Positions 1 through 6,904 of a stretch of DNA of 9,201 bases are shown here, piece by piece. Position numbers and translations under genes: made by a program. Source of the stretch: Chloroflexota bacterium (GTDB lineage Bacteria > Chloroflexota > Dehalococcoidia > Tepidiformales > Tepidiformaceae); NCBI GenBank assembly GCA_963169135.1, contig CAUJEQ010000209.1, positions 1 through 9,201 of the forward strand. Reading direction: 5' to 3'. The stretch's first letter is position 1, and the number at the start of each line of letters is the position of its first letter. The notes beneath the pieces were generated by a model, which did no database searches, was not told where the DNA came from, and worked only from the letters and a program-made list of their open reading frames with translations.

Positions 1-106
1 ATGCCAGCCGCTGTTCGAGTTCACTCGCGGGCACCGCAACCATTGCCTCGCGCACGTCTTCCCTGCGTTTGGCGACGATGGTGTCGAGGATCGTCGGCTC
101 AGACAT
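1..106 (-). CDS. trpC: Indole-3-glycerol phosphate synthase, N-terminal fragment (cut by window edge)
   Basis: Reading from an ATG at 106 leftwards gives MSEPTILDTIVAKRREDVRE, the usual amino-terminal helix of TrpC (the 'ILDxIVAxKRxEV' pattern), and the frame stays open to the window edge, so only 35 codons are visible. TrpC is a cytoplasmic TIM-barrel enzyme that converts carboxyphenylaminodeoxyribulose phosphate to indole-3-glycerol phosphate, two steps after TrpD. No catalytic residue lies in the visible part, so the call rests on the N-terminal pattern and on position directly after trpD. The start overlaps the end of trpD by 8 bases, which suggests translational coupling. Whether the gene is intact beyond the edge cannot be seen. 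Confidence 0.85.
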   Translation of the reverse strand, partial: MSEPTILDTIVAKRREDVREAMVAVPASELEQRLA

Positions 107-1118
107 CCGTGGGCTCCCGAGTTAAAGCGACATAAAAGTCGAGCACGTCTCGCGCCTTGCCGGAGGCGATCGCCTCCCGCGCCAGGGCCACGCCCCCGGG
201 GAAGTCCTCGGCCCGCCCTGCCACCCAGAGCGCCGCCGCGGCGTTCATCACGACGAAGTCGGTCTTGGCGCCGTCCGAGCCATCGAGGATTGCCAGGATG
301 TCGCCCGCGTTCTGCTGGGCGTCGCCCCCGGCCACGGCGGCAAGCCCATGACGAGGCAGTCCGAAGTCCTCCGGGCTGAGGTCGCGCTCAGCCACCGCGC
401 CATCGCCCACGATCCACGCATGGGTTGGCGCCGCCGGGCTGATCTCGTCCAGCCCGTCCTCCGAATGGACGATCATCGCCCGTTCGATTCCGCGCAGCGC
501 GAGCGCCTGCGCGACCAGCGGCCCGAGCGCGCGGTTGCCCACACCGACCAGTTGCCGCTTCGGATCGGCCGGGTTCGAAAGCGGCCCCAGGATGTTGAAC
601 ACGGTCCGCACGCCCATCTCGCGCCGCGGCCCACCGACATGCCGCATCGCCGGGTGGACGCGCTGCGCGAAGAGGAAGCAGAAGCCACAGCCGTCGATCA
701 CCCGGGCTATTTGTTCCCCCCCGAGGTCGATCCGCGCGCCCAGCGCTTCCAGTACGTCGGCGCTCCCGCATTTCGACGAAGCGGCCCGGTTGCCGTGCTT
801 GGCTACCCGCACGCCGGCCGCAGCCACGACGAACCCCGCCGCCGTCGAGACGTTGATCGTGTCCGCTCCATCGCCCCCGGTGCCGCAGATATCGATGACG
901 TCAGGCGCGTTCACGGGCTCGGCGTGTGTCTGCATCACGCCAAGGCACGCGGCGATGATCTCCGGCGTTTCCCCCCGCACGCGCAACGCCGCGAGGAACG
1001 CACCGATCTGCGCCGGCGTCGCCGCGCCAGTCATGATCTCTTCAAGTGCCCGAGCCGCAAGCAGGCCATCGATACCGCCCCCATCGACCAGCGCCCGGAT
1101 GGACTCTTGCATCACCAT
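99..1118 (-). CDS. trpD: Anthranilate phosphoribosyltransferase
   Basis: TrpD transfers the phosphoribosyl group of PRPP to anthranilate, the second committed step of tryptophan synthesis. The 339-residue product is the normal family length. Visible motifs are the PRPP-binding CGTGGDG (78-84), NVST (89-92), KHGNRAASSKCGSADVLEAL (107-126), HPAMRHVGGPRRE (155-167), the NILGPLSNPA stretch (175-184) and DGLDEI (221-226), whose acidic pair binds Mg in the family. An N-terminal helical domain precedes the nucleoside-phosphorylase-like domain. Two in-frame starts compete: ATG at 1118 (7-base overlap with trpG) and ATG at 1112, which forms a TGATG junction with the trpG stop. The second resembles other junctions here and may be the true start. 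No frameshift or missing motif is seen. Confidence 0.97.
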   Translation of the reverse strand: MVMQESIRALVDGGGIDGLLAARALEEIMTGAATPAQIGAFLAALRVRGETPEIIAACLGVMQTHAEPVNAPDVIDICGTGGDGADTINVSTAAGFVVAAAGVRVAKHGNRAASSKCGSADVLEALGARIDLGGEQIARVIDGCGFCFLFAQRVHPAMRHVGGPRREMGVRTVFNILGPLSNPADPKRQLVGVGNRALGPLVAQALALRGIERAMIVHSEDGLDEISPAAPTHAWIVGDGAVAERDLSPEDFGLPRHGLAAVAGGDAQQNAGDILAILDGSDGAKTDFVVMNAAAALWVAGRAEDFPGGVALAREAIASGKARDVLDFYVALTREPTDV

Positions 1119-1693
1119 CGCCCGCCATCCCGCTCGAGGAAGTTCTTGAGCAGCTCCTTGCCATGCTCGGTCGCGATCGACTCCGGGTGGAACTGCACGC
1201 CCTCGACCGTCAGGTCCTTGTGGCGGACGCCCATGATGACGCCGCTCTCTGAGTGGGCCGTAACTTCCAGTTCCGCGGGCGCGGTCTCCGGCGTGCCCGC
1301 GAGAGAGTGGTATCGGACAGCCTTGAATTTGTCGGGAAGGTGCGCGAACACGCCCTTGCCGTCGTGGCTGATGGTCGAGGTCTTGCCGTGCTTGATCTCG
1401 CCCGCCCCAGCGACCGTGCCGCCGTACACGTCATAGATACACTGGTGCCCCAGACAGACGCCCAGCACCGGCACCTTCCCCGCGAACTCCCGGATCACGT
1501 CGCGCGATATGCCCGCGTCGTCCGGGTCGCCGGGCCCCGGTGAGATGACCACGTGGTCCGGGTCCAGCGCCTTGCACTCCGCGAGCGTCACCTGGTCGTT
1601 GCGGAATACCTTCACGTCCGCGCCAAGCTCCGCAAGGTACTGGTAGAGGTTGTAGGTGAAGCTGTCGTAGTTGTCGATCAGCAACGTCGTCAT
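1112..1693 (-). CDS. trpG: Anthranilate synthase glutamine amidotransferase subunit
   Basis: This is a class I glutamine amidotransferase that releases ammonia from glutamine for TrpE. The 193-residue product starts MTTLLIDNYDSFTYNL, the hallmark of TrpG/PabA, followed by the oxyanion-strand ISPGPGDP (51-58), the nucleophile loop GVCLGHQ with Cys80, RYHSL (127-131) and the catalytic pair in VQFHPES (His169, Glu171). The ATG at 1693 forms an ATGA overlap with the preceding 109-residue gene. The open frame continues far upstream but that extension has no family homology and overlaps the neighbouring gene, so it was dropped. Sequence alone cannot say whether it also serves 4-amino-4-deoxychorismate synthase, as in organisms with a shared TrpG/PabA subunit. 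Note that trpG is separated from trpE by four other genes. Confidence 0.97.
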   Translation of the reverse strand: MTTLLIDNYDSFTYNLYQYLAELGADVKVFRNDQVTLAECKALDPDHVVISPGPGDPDDAGISRDVIREFAGKVPVLGVCLGHQCIYDVYGGTVAGAGEIKHGKTSTISHDGKGVFAHLPDKFKAVRYHSLAGTPETAPAELEVTAHSESGVIMGVRHKDLTVEGVQFHPESIATEHGKELLKNFLERDGGRW

Positions 1694-2019
1694 CGGTCCA
1701 TCCCCTCCTCCTTCTGGAGGTCCTCGCGAATCAGCCGCAGCGATGCCGCCAGTTCGTCCGGCGTGTATCCATATCCGCGGCGGTCCAGCCGGAACTTGTT
1801 GCCCAGGTACTCCGGGTCGTAGGCTCCTGGCGATCGCAGGTTCAGCGGATAGGCAGTGCCGGGCTCGCCCATCAGCGTCACCAGGAAGTAGCCGTCCCCG
1901 GCCGATCGCGTGAAGCTCGCAGATTCCTCCAACAGCGGCACCAGCACCATCTCCACGCCGCCCGTCCGGTAAAACCGCACACCCACATGGGCTACGTGCT
2001 TCTCTAGCGCCGCCGTCAC
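1690..2019 (-). CDS. Uncharacterised 109-residue protein of the trp operon
   Basis: I do not recognise this family. The chosen start is the GTG at 2019, which makes a GTGA overlap with the end of the HAD gene; its TGA in turn overlaps the trpG ATG (ATGA). Both junctions argue strongly for a real, translationally coupled gene. The product has no signal peptide or membrane segment. Residues 10-55 look strand-rich (HVGVRFYRTGGVEMVLVPLL, then GYFLVTLMGEPG), the middle is aromatic and charged (YPLNLRSPGAYDPEYLGNKF, 57-76), and residues 87-104 form a probable amphipathic helix rich in Glu, Leu and Arg. No CxxC, His cluster or known catalytic motif is visible. A chorismate mutase (AroH) was considered because of the context but the sequence does not match it. 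It could be a small binding or regulatory protein; that is speculation. Confidence 0.75.
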   Translation of the reverse strand: MTAALEKHVAHVGVRFYRTGGVEMVLVPLLEESASFTRSAGDGYFLVTLMGEPGTAYPLNLRSPGAYDPEYLGNKFRLDRRGYGYTPDELAASLRLIREDLQKEEGMDR

Positions 2020-2666
2020 TGGCCGAACCCCATCTCGGCAAGAATCGTCAGGACCTCGCCCGGCGTCTTTGCCGTGAAGTCGGGCGTCGCATCGAGGAGC
2101 AGCTCCGAGTCCAGCGTCCCCCAGAGCGCCGCGATCGATCGGATGCCCGCGTTTCGCGCCGCCCACACGTCCGCAGGGCTATCCCCGATGAACACGGCCG
2201 CTGACGGATCGTCCGCGAGCATCCGGTCCAGGGCGGCATGGATCGGCTCCGGATCCGGCTTGTGCGTGTCTGTGTCATCCGACCCGACGATCGTGTGGAA
2301 GTATTGCAGGATGCCAGCCGTGGTCAGTTCCTCCGTCGCGCCCCAGGATAGCTTCGAGGTTACGACGCCCATCTGGAACCCGGCTTCGTGGAACGACCGT
2401 AGCACCGGTTCGACGCCCTGGTACGGACGAATGTCGCGGACCAGGCCGTAGTACCGCTCCCGGTACACCGTCGCGAACTTCCTATAGTCGTCGCCGAGCA
2501 GCCGCCGCCCCAGATCCTCCAGCGTGCCGCCCCGGTGCGAACGCCAGAGCGCCTCCGGGTCCACCTTCGTCCCCAGCAGCGTTTCGTGTGCATGGCAGAG
2601 TGCCTGCATGCGGCCTGCAAGGGTATCCAGCAGCGTATCGTCCAGGTCCCAGAGGATGACGCTCAC
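2016..2666 (-). CDS. HAD-superfamily hydrolase, phosphoglycolate-phosphatase-like
   Basis: All four haloacid-dehalogenase motifs are present: motif I DLDDTLLDT with nucleophile Asp7 and acid Asp9, motif II VVTSK (Thr103), motif III Lys136 in HKPDPEPI, and motif IV FIGDSPADVWAARNAG with Asp162 and Asp166. A helical stretch of about 70 residues between motifs I and II is a C1-type cap, so the protein (216 residues) resembles Gph/PGMB-like small-molecule phosphatases acting in the cytoplasm. The GTG start at 2666 overlaps the stop of the Nudix-CMD gene (GTGA), and the end overlaps the next GTG. The substrate cannot be read from sequence. Operon position could suggest a phosphorylated intermediate of the pathway or housekeeping of a sugar phosphate, but that is inference only. 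Confidence 0.92.
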   Translation of the reverse strand: MSVILWDLDDTLLDTLAGRMQALCHAHETLLGTKVDPEALWRSHRGGTLEDLGRRLLGDDYRKFATVYRERYYGLVRDIRPYQGVEPVLRSFHEAGFQMGVVTSKLSWGATEELTTAGILQYFHTIVGSDDTDTHKPDPEPIHAALDRMLADDPSAAVFIGDSPADVWAARNAGIRSIAALWGTLDSELLLDATPDFTAKTPGEVLTILAEMGFGQ

Positions 2667-3538
2667 TCAGCCCTCCCCGGCCGCGGCACTCCGCGCTGTT
2701 CAAACACATCCTCCATCGCCGGCCACGCTTCGATCGCCGCCGGGAAGCCGGCGTACGCCGCCACCATCCGCAGTGTCTCGACCACCTGAGCCGGAGTGGC
2801 GCCGTGGTTCAGGGCTCCGTTGATGTGCGACCGCAGCGACGAGCCGGTCCGCCCGGTCGCAGCGAGCATCGCCACCACCAGCAGGCTTCGCGTACGCCGG
2901 TCCAGCGCCGCGTTGGCCCACACCTGTCCCAGGACGAAGTCGATCTGGTCGTTCGCCAATTCGGGTTGTTGGCGGGCGATCATCTCCGCCACCCGTTCCG
3001 GGTCGGCCCCGGTGAGCGTGCGCAGCACGTCCAGTCCCGCCTCGCGGCCGGGAGGATGGTGGCGCTCGCCTGCGGGTGCAGCCGCCACGGGCCGTTCGGG
3101 CGCGCCCAGCTCGCCTCCGAGCGCCGAGAGGATCTCGGCCGTGCGGTCCACGGGCGTCCGGATGCCCAGCGCCTCCAGCAGGGCATTCCGGATCAGTTCA
3201 TCCATCTCGATCGCTTCGATCTCGTCGAAAGCGAACCAGCCTGCCGCATGCCCGGCGGGAACCACCGGGTCGCCGGTCCATTCGGTTGCGGCGTACAGGT
3301 TGAACACCACCTGCCCCTCGTCCGCCGGGAAGAAGTGCGTCTGGAGGAAGTCTTCTTCGATTGCCGGCGCACACACGCCGAGCTGGCCGTGGATGTCATC
3401 CATCTCACGGTCCACGTCGTCGGCGTGCTCGGGGAGCGGCCCGCCGGGCAGCTCCCACGGCGCGTCGGGCCGCGGCCGCACCAGGAAGAGCCGCCCTTCG
3501 CGCTCCAGGATCGCCGCCATACGGATGTGCTGTTTCAT
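2663..3538 (-). CDS. Fusion of a degenerate Nudix domain and a carboxymuconolactone-decarboxylase-like domain
   Basis: The 291-residue product has two parts. Residues 1-130 form a Nudix-like domain (AAILEREGRLFLVRPRPDAP, LPGG at 30-33, QLGV at 52-55, WFAFDEIE at 101-108), but the expected catalytic residues of the Nudix box are replaced: aligning on GG and LGV, the first Glu is Ala, the RE pair is DD and the EE pair is GQ. After a Pro/Ala-rich linker (about 140-165), residues 168-283 match the CMD family (VWANAALDRRTRSLLVVAML, SHINGALNHGATPAQVVETL, AYAGFPAAIEAW). There is no CxxC, so it is PcaC-like and not an AhpD-type peroxidase. The ATG at 3538 overlaps the upstream Nudix gene (ATGA); the open frame extends further upstream but without homology. 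Substrate unknown; the Nudix half may be a binding module. Confidence 0.88.
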   Translation of the reverse strand: MKQHIRMAAILEREGRLFLVRPRPDAPWELPGGPLPEHADDVDREMDDIHGQLGVCAPAIEEDFLQTHFFPADEGQVVFNLYAATEWTGDPVVPAGHAAGWFAFDEIEAIEMDELIRNALLEALGIRTPVDRTAEILSALGGELGAPERPVAAAPAGERHHPPGREAGLDVLRTLTGADPERVAEMIARQQPELANDQIDFVLGQVWANAALDRRTRSLLVVAMLAATGRTGSSLRSHINGALNHGATPAQVVETLRMVAAYAGFPAAIEAWPAMEDVFEQRGVPRPGRAE

Positions 3539-3927
3539 GTTGTCTTCATCGCCAGCGTGGCCAACACGCTCAATAAGAGTATGCGCAGTGAAGCCGGCAG
3601 TGTGCTCGCCCCCACCTCGTCGCTCGTGAGCCAGCGGCCTGACCCTGCCGGCACCTCTGGCTCCCAATCCCACACCGAGTAGAACCCGCTGAACCGCTCA
3701 ACGCTCTCGCCCGGGTTGCGGTAGGCGAACGCGCCCTGCGCCCAGATCGCTCGGGCCTCGATCCCAAGTTGGTCCCACAGGTGCGCGCGCAGTTCCACCT
3801 TGCGGTCCTCGGCCAGCGGACGAAACACACCGCCCGGCAGCCCCGGTTGGTCATCGAACCAGCGCACGAACACCCTGTCGTCCTTTACCAGGATGCCGTA
3901 CACGCAGTCCGGCCGCCGGTCGCTCAT
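3535..3927 (-). CDS. Small Nudix-fold protein with a degenerate Nudix box
   Basis: The 130-residue product has the outline of a Nudix domain: an N-terminal strand CVYGILVKDDRVFVRWFDD, LPGG at 30-33, a helix ending in DQLGIEARAI (52-61), and a later SVWDWEP strand. The catalytic box is poor: aligned on LGI, the REUxEE core reads AHLWDQ, so the metal-binding glutamates are missing or replaced by Asp/Gln. Hydrolase activity is therefore doubtful. It shares LPGG, QLG and the spacing between them (within one residue) with the Nudix half of the next gene, which suggests a tandem duplication. The ATG at 3927 lies 21 bases after trpE with only a weak GGGGTG ribosome site, and its stop overlaps the next ATG (ATGA). 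Function unknown. Confidence 0.8.
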   Translation of the reverse strand: MSDRRPDCVYGILVKDDRVFVRWFDDQPGLPGGVFRPLAEDRKVELRAHLWDQLGIEARAIWAQGAFAYRNPGESVERFSGFYSVWDWEPEVPAGSGRWLTSDEVGASTLPASLRILLLSVLATLAMKTT

Positions 3928-3948
3928 CGCGCACCCCGGTCGCAGCCC

Positions 3949-5436
3949 CTACCCATAGCCCAGGCTGCCTGTCTTCATTTCGGCGGCGGCAATCTCCGCC
4001 TGGTCGATGGCGCGCATCAGCGCCCCCATCTTGTTCACCGTCTCGATGTACTCAGTTTCCGGCACCGAGTCGTACACGATCCCCCCGCCTGCCTGCAGAA
4101 ACGCGACCCCGTCCTTCACCAGCAGCGTCCGGATTGCGATGCACGTGTCCAGGCTTCCCGAGAAGCTGGCGTAGCCCACAGCGCCCGCATAGATCCCCCG
4201 CTTCGAAGGCTCGAGTTCCGCGATGATCTCCATCGCCCGCACCTTTGGCGCCCCGCTCACGGTCCCCGCCGGGAACACCGCCCGGAAGGCGTCGAACTGC
4301 GTCTTCCCTTTGGCCAGCTTCCCCGAGACGTTCGAGACGATGTGCATCACGTGCGAGTACTTCTCGATCTCCATCAGCTTGTCCACATGGACCGTCCCCG
4401 GCGTCGAGACCCGCCCAACGTCGTTGCGCCCGAGGTCGACCAGCATGATGTGTTCGGCCAGCTCCTTTTCGTCGGCAAGCAGGTCCGCCGCCAGCCGCTC
4501 GTCCTCTTCCGGGGTCGCGCCGCGGGGACGGGTCCCTGCTATCGGATGGTTGATCACCACGCCGTCCTCGACCCGTACGAGCAGCTCCGGCGAAGCCCCC
4601 ACGATCTGGAAGTCGCCCATGTCGAGATAGAACATGTACGGCGAGGGGTTCACGATTCGCAGCTGCCGGTAGATGTTGAACGGGTGCACCGCGATTCTCC
4701 GCGCCAGCCGCTGCGAGGGCACCGTCTGGATGACATCCCCTGCGACGATGTATTCCCGGATCCGCTCGACCATCAGTTCGTAACCCTCACGGCCCACGTT
4801 CGACTCGGCCTGGCCGTTCGTGCGCAGCACCGCGCCGACCTCTTCGTGCGGGAGCTGGATCGTCGGGTTGTTCAGCTTCTCTACGATCTCGTCGATCCGG
4901 AACGCTGCCTGCCGGTACGACGAGTCGATGTCGCCGTCGAGCCGGCAATGCGCCACGACCTTGATCGTGTGGCGGATATGGTCGAACACCACCATCGAAT
5001 CGCAGAAGAGGAAGATGGCCTCCGGGATGTCGAGGTCGTCCTTCTCGGGTGGCACCACGCGGGGCTCGAAGTGGCGCACCGCGTCGTACGCAACGTACCC
5101 GATGGCGCCGCCCGTGAACGCCGGCACGCCCGCGACCGCTATCTCCTTGAACCGCGAGATCTCCTGCTCGAGAGGGACCAGCGGGTCGCCCTCCCACTCC
5201 TCGCCCGGCCCGGTCCGCAGCACCCGGTATGGCTGCGTCCCGATGAACGAGTAGCGTGCCATCCGCTCGCCGCCCTCGACCGATTCGAGCAGGAACGAGT
5301 ACTTGCCCGTCCGCACCTTCAGGAAGGCAGAGACCGGCGTCTCCAGGTCGGCCGTCACCTCGCGATAGATGGGCACCAGGTTCCCCGCCCCCTGCCTGGC
5401 GAGTTCTTTCACCTCGTCCAGCGTCGGGTGGAGCAC
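3949..5436 (-). CDS. trpE: Anthranilate synthase component I
   Basis: TrpE converts chorismate to anthranilate using ammonia delivered by TrpG. The 495-residue length is typical. The N-terminal domain carries the feedback-inhibitor motif LLES at 49-52 with ARYSFIG following, so allosteric inhibition by tryptophan is expected. The chorismate-binding domain shows NPSPYMFYL (263-271), PIAGTRPRG (298-306), LVDLGRNDVGRV (332-343), HIVSNVSG (365-372), FPAGTVSGAPKVRAMEII (388-405) and QAGGGIVYDSVPE (448-460). The start is the GTG at 5436, which shares one base with the trpS TAG (TAGTG); no better upstream start exists. PabB is a less likely alternative given the full LLES motif, length and trp neighbours. 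The gene is intact. Confidence 0.97.
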   Translation of the reverse strand: MLHPTLDEVKELARQGAGNLVPIYREVTADLETPVSAFLKVRTGKYSFLLESVEGGERMARYSFIGTQPYRVLRTGPGEEWEGDPLVPLEQEISRFKEIAVAGVPAFTGGAIGYVAYDAVRHFEPRVVPPEKDDLDIPEAIFLFCDSMVVFDHIRHTIKVVAHCRLDGDIDSSYRQAAFRIDEIVEKLNNPTIQLPHEEVGAVLRTNGQAESNVGREGYELMVERIREYIVAGDVIQTVPSQRLARRIAVHPFNIYRQLRIVNPSPYMFYLDMGDFQIVGASPELLVRVEDGVVINHPIAGTRPRGATPEEDERLAADLLADEKELAEHIMLVDLGRNDVGRVSTPGTVHVDKLMEIEKYSHVMHIVSNVSGKLAKGKTQFDAFRAVFPAGTVSGAPKVRAMEIIAELEPSKRGIYAGAVGYASFSGSLDTCIAIRTLLVKDGVAFLQAGGGIVYDSVPETEYIETVNKMGALMRAIDQAEIAAAEMKTGSLGYG

Positions 5437-6461
5437 TAGTACTTCTCCAGGTAGTTCAGGTCGAGCGCGTCCCGCACCATTTCCATCGTTTCCCGGGCGA
5501 TTGCCCGGCCGCGCTTCGTCCCGTGTTCCAGCGCTTCGCGCACCAGCTTCATGTTCGCCTCGTAGTGCGCGCGCCGCTCCCGGAAGGGGTCGAGCATATC
5601 GTTCAGCACCACGGTTAGCCGGTCCTTCAACACCTTGTTCGGGAGCCCGGTAGTCTCGTATTCCTCCTTCATTTGTGCGACGACCGTTGCATCAGGGTCG
5701 AACGCATCGAGGTAGAGGAAGACCGGGTTCTCCTCGGCCTTGCCCGGCTCGTCCAGTTCGCGGGGAGGGCCCGCGTACATACGCTTCACCTTTTTCGCCA
5801 CGGTCTCGGCCGGGTCCTTCAGGTCGATCGTGTTCCCTCGCGATTTGCTCATTTTCGCGTTGCCGTCGGTGCCTACCAGGCGAGGCACCCGGCCGACTAG
5901 CCCCTCCGGTTCGGGGAATACCTCTTTGAACCGCCGGTTGAACCGGCGCGCGGTCTCGCGCGTCAGCTCGATGTGCGGGAGCTGGTCTTCGCCCACGGGC
6001 ACCAGGTGGGCTCGCGGCATCAGGATGTTCGCCACCTGCATCACCGGGTAGGTATAGAACGCCACCGGCACGGATTTCCGCTCCTGCGACCCGTCTTCCG
6101 GCTCCTCCATCGCGGCCATCTCTGCCTTGAGCGTCGGGTTCCGCTCCAGCATCGAAACCGGCAGGAACCACCCGAGCAGCGTCGCCAGCTCGGTATGCTC
6201 CGGCACCAGGCTCTCGATCACGAATGAACTCCCCTCCGGATCAAGCCCCACCGCCAGCCAGTCGAGCGCCACCTCCCAGACCGCGTCACGTACGCGCTGG
6301 ATGTCGTCCGCGTAGTCCGACACCTGGTAATCCGCGATGAGGAAGTACGCCTCGTAGTCGTGCTGAAGCCGCACCCAGTTCTCCAGCGCCCCCGCGTAGT
6401 GCCCCAGGTGGAGGGCTCCGGTTGGACGGATGCCGGTCAGGATGCGCTTGCGTTCGCTCAT
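5436..6461 (-). CDS. trpS: Tryptophanyl-tRNA synthetase
   Basis: This class I synthetase activates tryptophan with ATP and charges tRNA-Trp in the cytoplasm. The 341-residue product has the HIGH signature as HLGH (18-21, within RPTGALHLGHYAG), YFLIADYQ (39-46), VPVGEDQLPHIELTRE (154-169), the KMSKS loop (203-207) and the usual C-terminal helical domain. The ATG at 6461 overlaps the stop of the four-helix-bundle gene (ATGA); the longer upstream frame runs through that gene and was rejected. In the segment YPVMQVANIL (138-147) Asn145 stands where many bacterial TrpRS have Asp (AADIL) contacting the indole nitrogen. Placing trpS inside a T-box-controlled trp operon means charging capacity rises together with biosynthesis when tRNA-Trp is uncharged. 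Confidence 0.97.
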   Translation of the reverse strand: MSERKRILTGIRPTGALHLGHYAGALENWVRLQHDYEAYFLIADYQVSDYADDIQRVRDAVWEVALDWLAVGLDPEGSSFVIESLVPEHTELATLLGWFLPVSMLERNPTLKAEMAAMEEPEDGSQERKSVPVAFYTYPVMQVANILMPRAHLVPVGEDQLPHIELTRETARRFNRRFKEVFPEPEGLVGRVPRLVGTDGNAKMSKSRGNTIDLKDPAETVAKKVKRMYAGPPRELDEPGKAEENPVFLYLDAFDPDATVVAQMKEEYETTGLPNKVLKDRLTVVLNDMLDPFRERRAHYEANMKLVREALEHGTKRGRAIARETMEMVRDALDLNYLEKY

Positions 6462-6904
6462 CGAGGCCCGCCCCCGGAACGCGGCGGTCCGCCGGGCCGT
6501 GGTCCGCCGCCGGGGCGCATTGGCGGCCGCGGCCCGCCTGCCGGTGGGCCCCCACGATCGAGCGAACGCGCGTAGGCGTTCACCTGGCGCGATGCCTGCT
6601 CCACAAGGTCGAGCTCGTTCCCGAATACCGACTCCTGCTCGTTCGTCACCGCTGCGAGGACGCTGATCCACGACCGGCACTGCGCCAGGGCGCCTCGTGC
6701 GTCCCGCAACAGGCCGATCTGTGCGGGCCCCTCACGCGTCCCGGCTTCGGCGATCAGGCCGCAGGCGATGCCCGCCAGCTCGAACGCCTTGGCCTGCGCG
6801 TCGGCCGCCGCGCGCAGGTTCGACCCAATTTTCAACCGACCGATGGCCGCCGCCAGCCGGATCGCTGTGTTCCACGCTTCGATTGTCTGTTCCCCGTCTG
6901 CCAT
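6458..6904 (-). CDS. Putative four-helix-bundle protein with Pro/Gly/Arg-rich tail
   Basis: The 148-residue product is largely helical over residues 6-117, with a heptad-like pattern (EAWNTAIRLAAAIGRL, then AAADAQAKAFELAGIACGLI, then GLLRDARGALAQCRSWISVL, then NELDLVEQASRQVNAYARSL). This resembles the 23S-rRNA intervening-sequence/Avd-like four-helix-bundle family in length and layout, but the match is by pattern only. Residues 118-148 are low-complexity repeats of GGP, RP and PGG with five arginines, probably disordered and basic, and might bind RNA. The ATG at 6904 shares a base with the upstream stop (TGATG), and its own stop overlaps trpS (ATGA), so its translation is coupled to the synthetase. 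Function unknown; an RNA- or tRNA-related role is inference from tail and neighbour. Confidence 0.8.
   Translation of the reverse strand: MADGEQTIEAWNTAIRLAAAIGRLKIGSNLRAAADAQAKAFELAGIACGLIAEAGTREGPAQIGLLRDARGALAQCRSWISVLAAVTNEQESVFGNELDLVEQASRQVNAYARSLDRGGPPAGGPRPPMRPGGGPRPGGPPRSGGGPR

Noticed and set aside
348..1436. Plus-strand open frame opposite trpD and trpG
   Set aside because: Shadow of two intact genes with all catalytic motifs; Arg-rich, no family signature.
1690..2019. Chorismate mutase (AroH) as identity of the 109-residue gene
   Set aside because: Size and context fit, but the sequence lacks the AroH pattern, so no function is assigned.
1112..2041. Longer TrpG with an N-terminal extension of about 115 residues
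   Set aside because: The extension overlaps the 109-residue gene in another frame, has no homology pattern, and the ATG at 1693 gives the exact TrpG N-terminus.
3769..5439. Long plus-strand open frame (556 codons) opposite trpE and the small Nudix gene
   Set aside because: It is antisense to the intact trpE, has His/Arg/Asp-rich composition typical of shadow frames in GC-rich DNA, and shows no domain motif.
6480..6551. GC-rich repeat tract as a tandem repeat array or CRISPR-like element
   Set aside because: The tract lies within the coding frame of the helical-bundle gene and encodes its Pro/Gly/Arg tail; there are no regular spacers.
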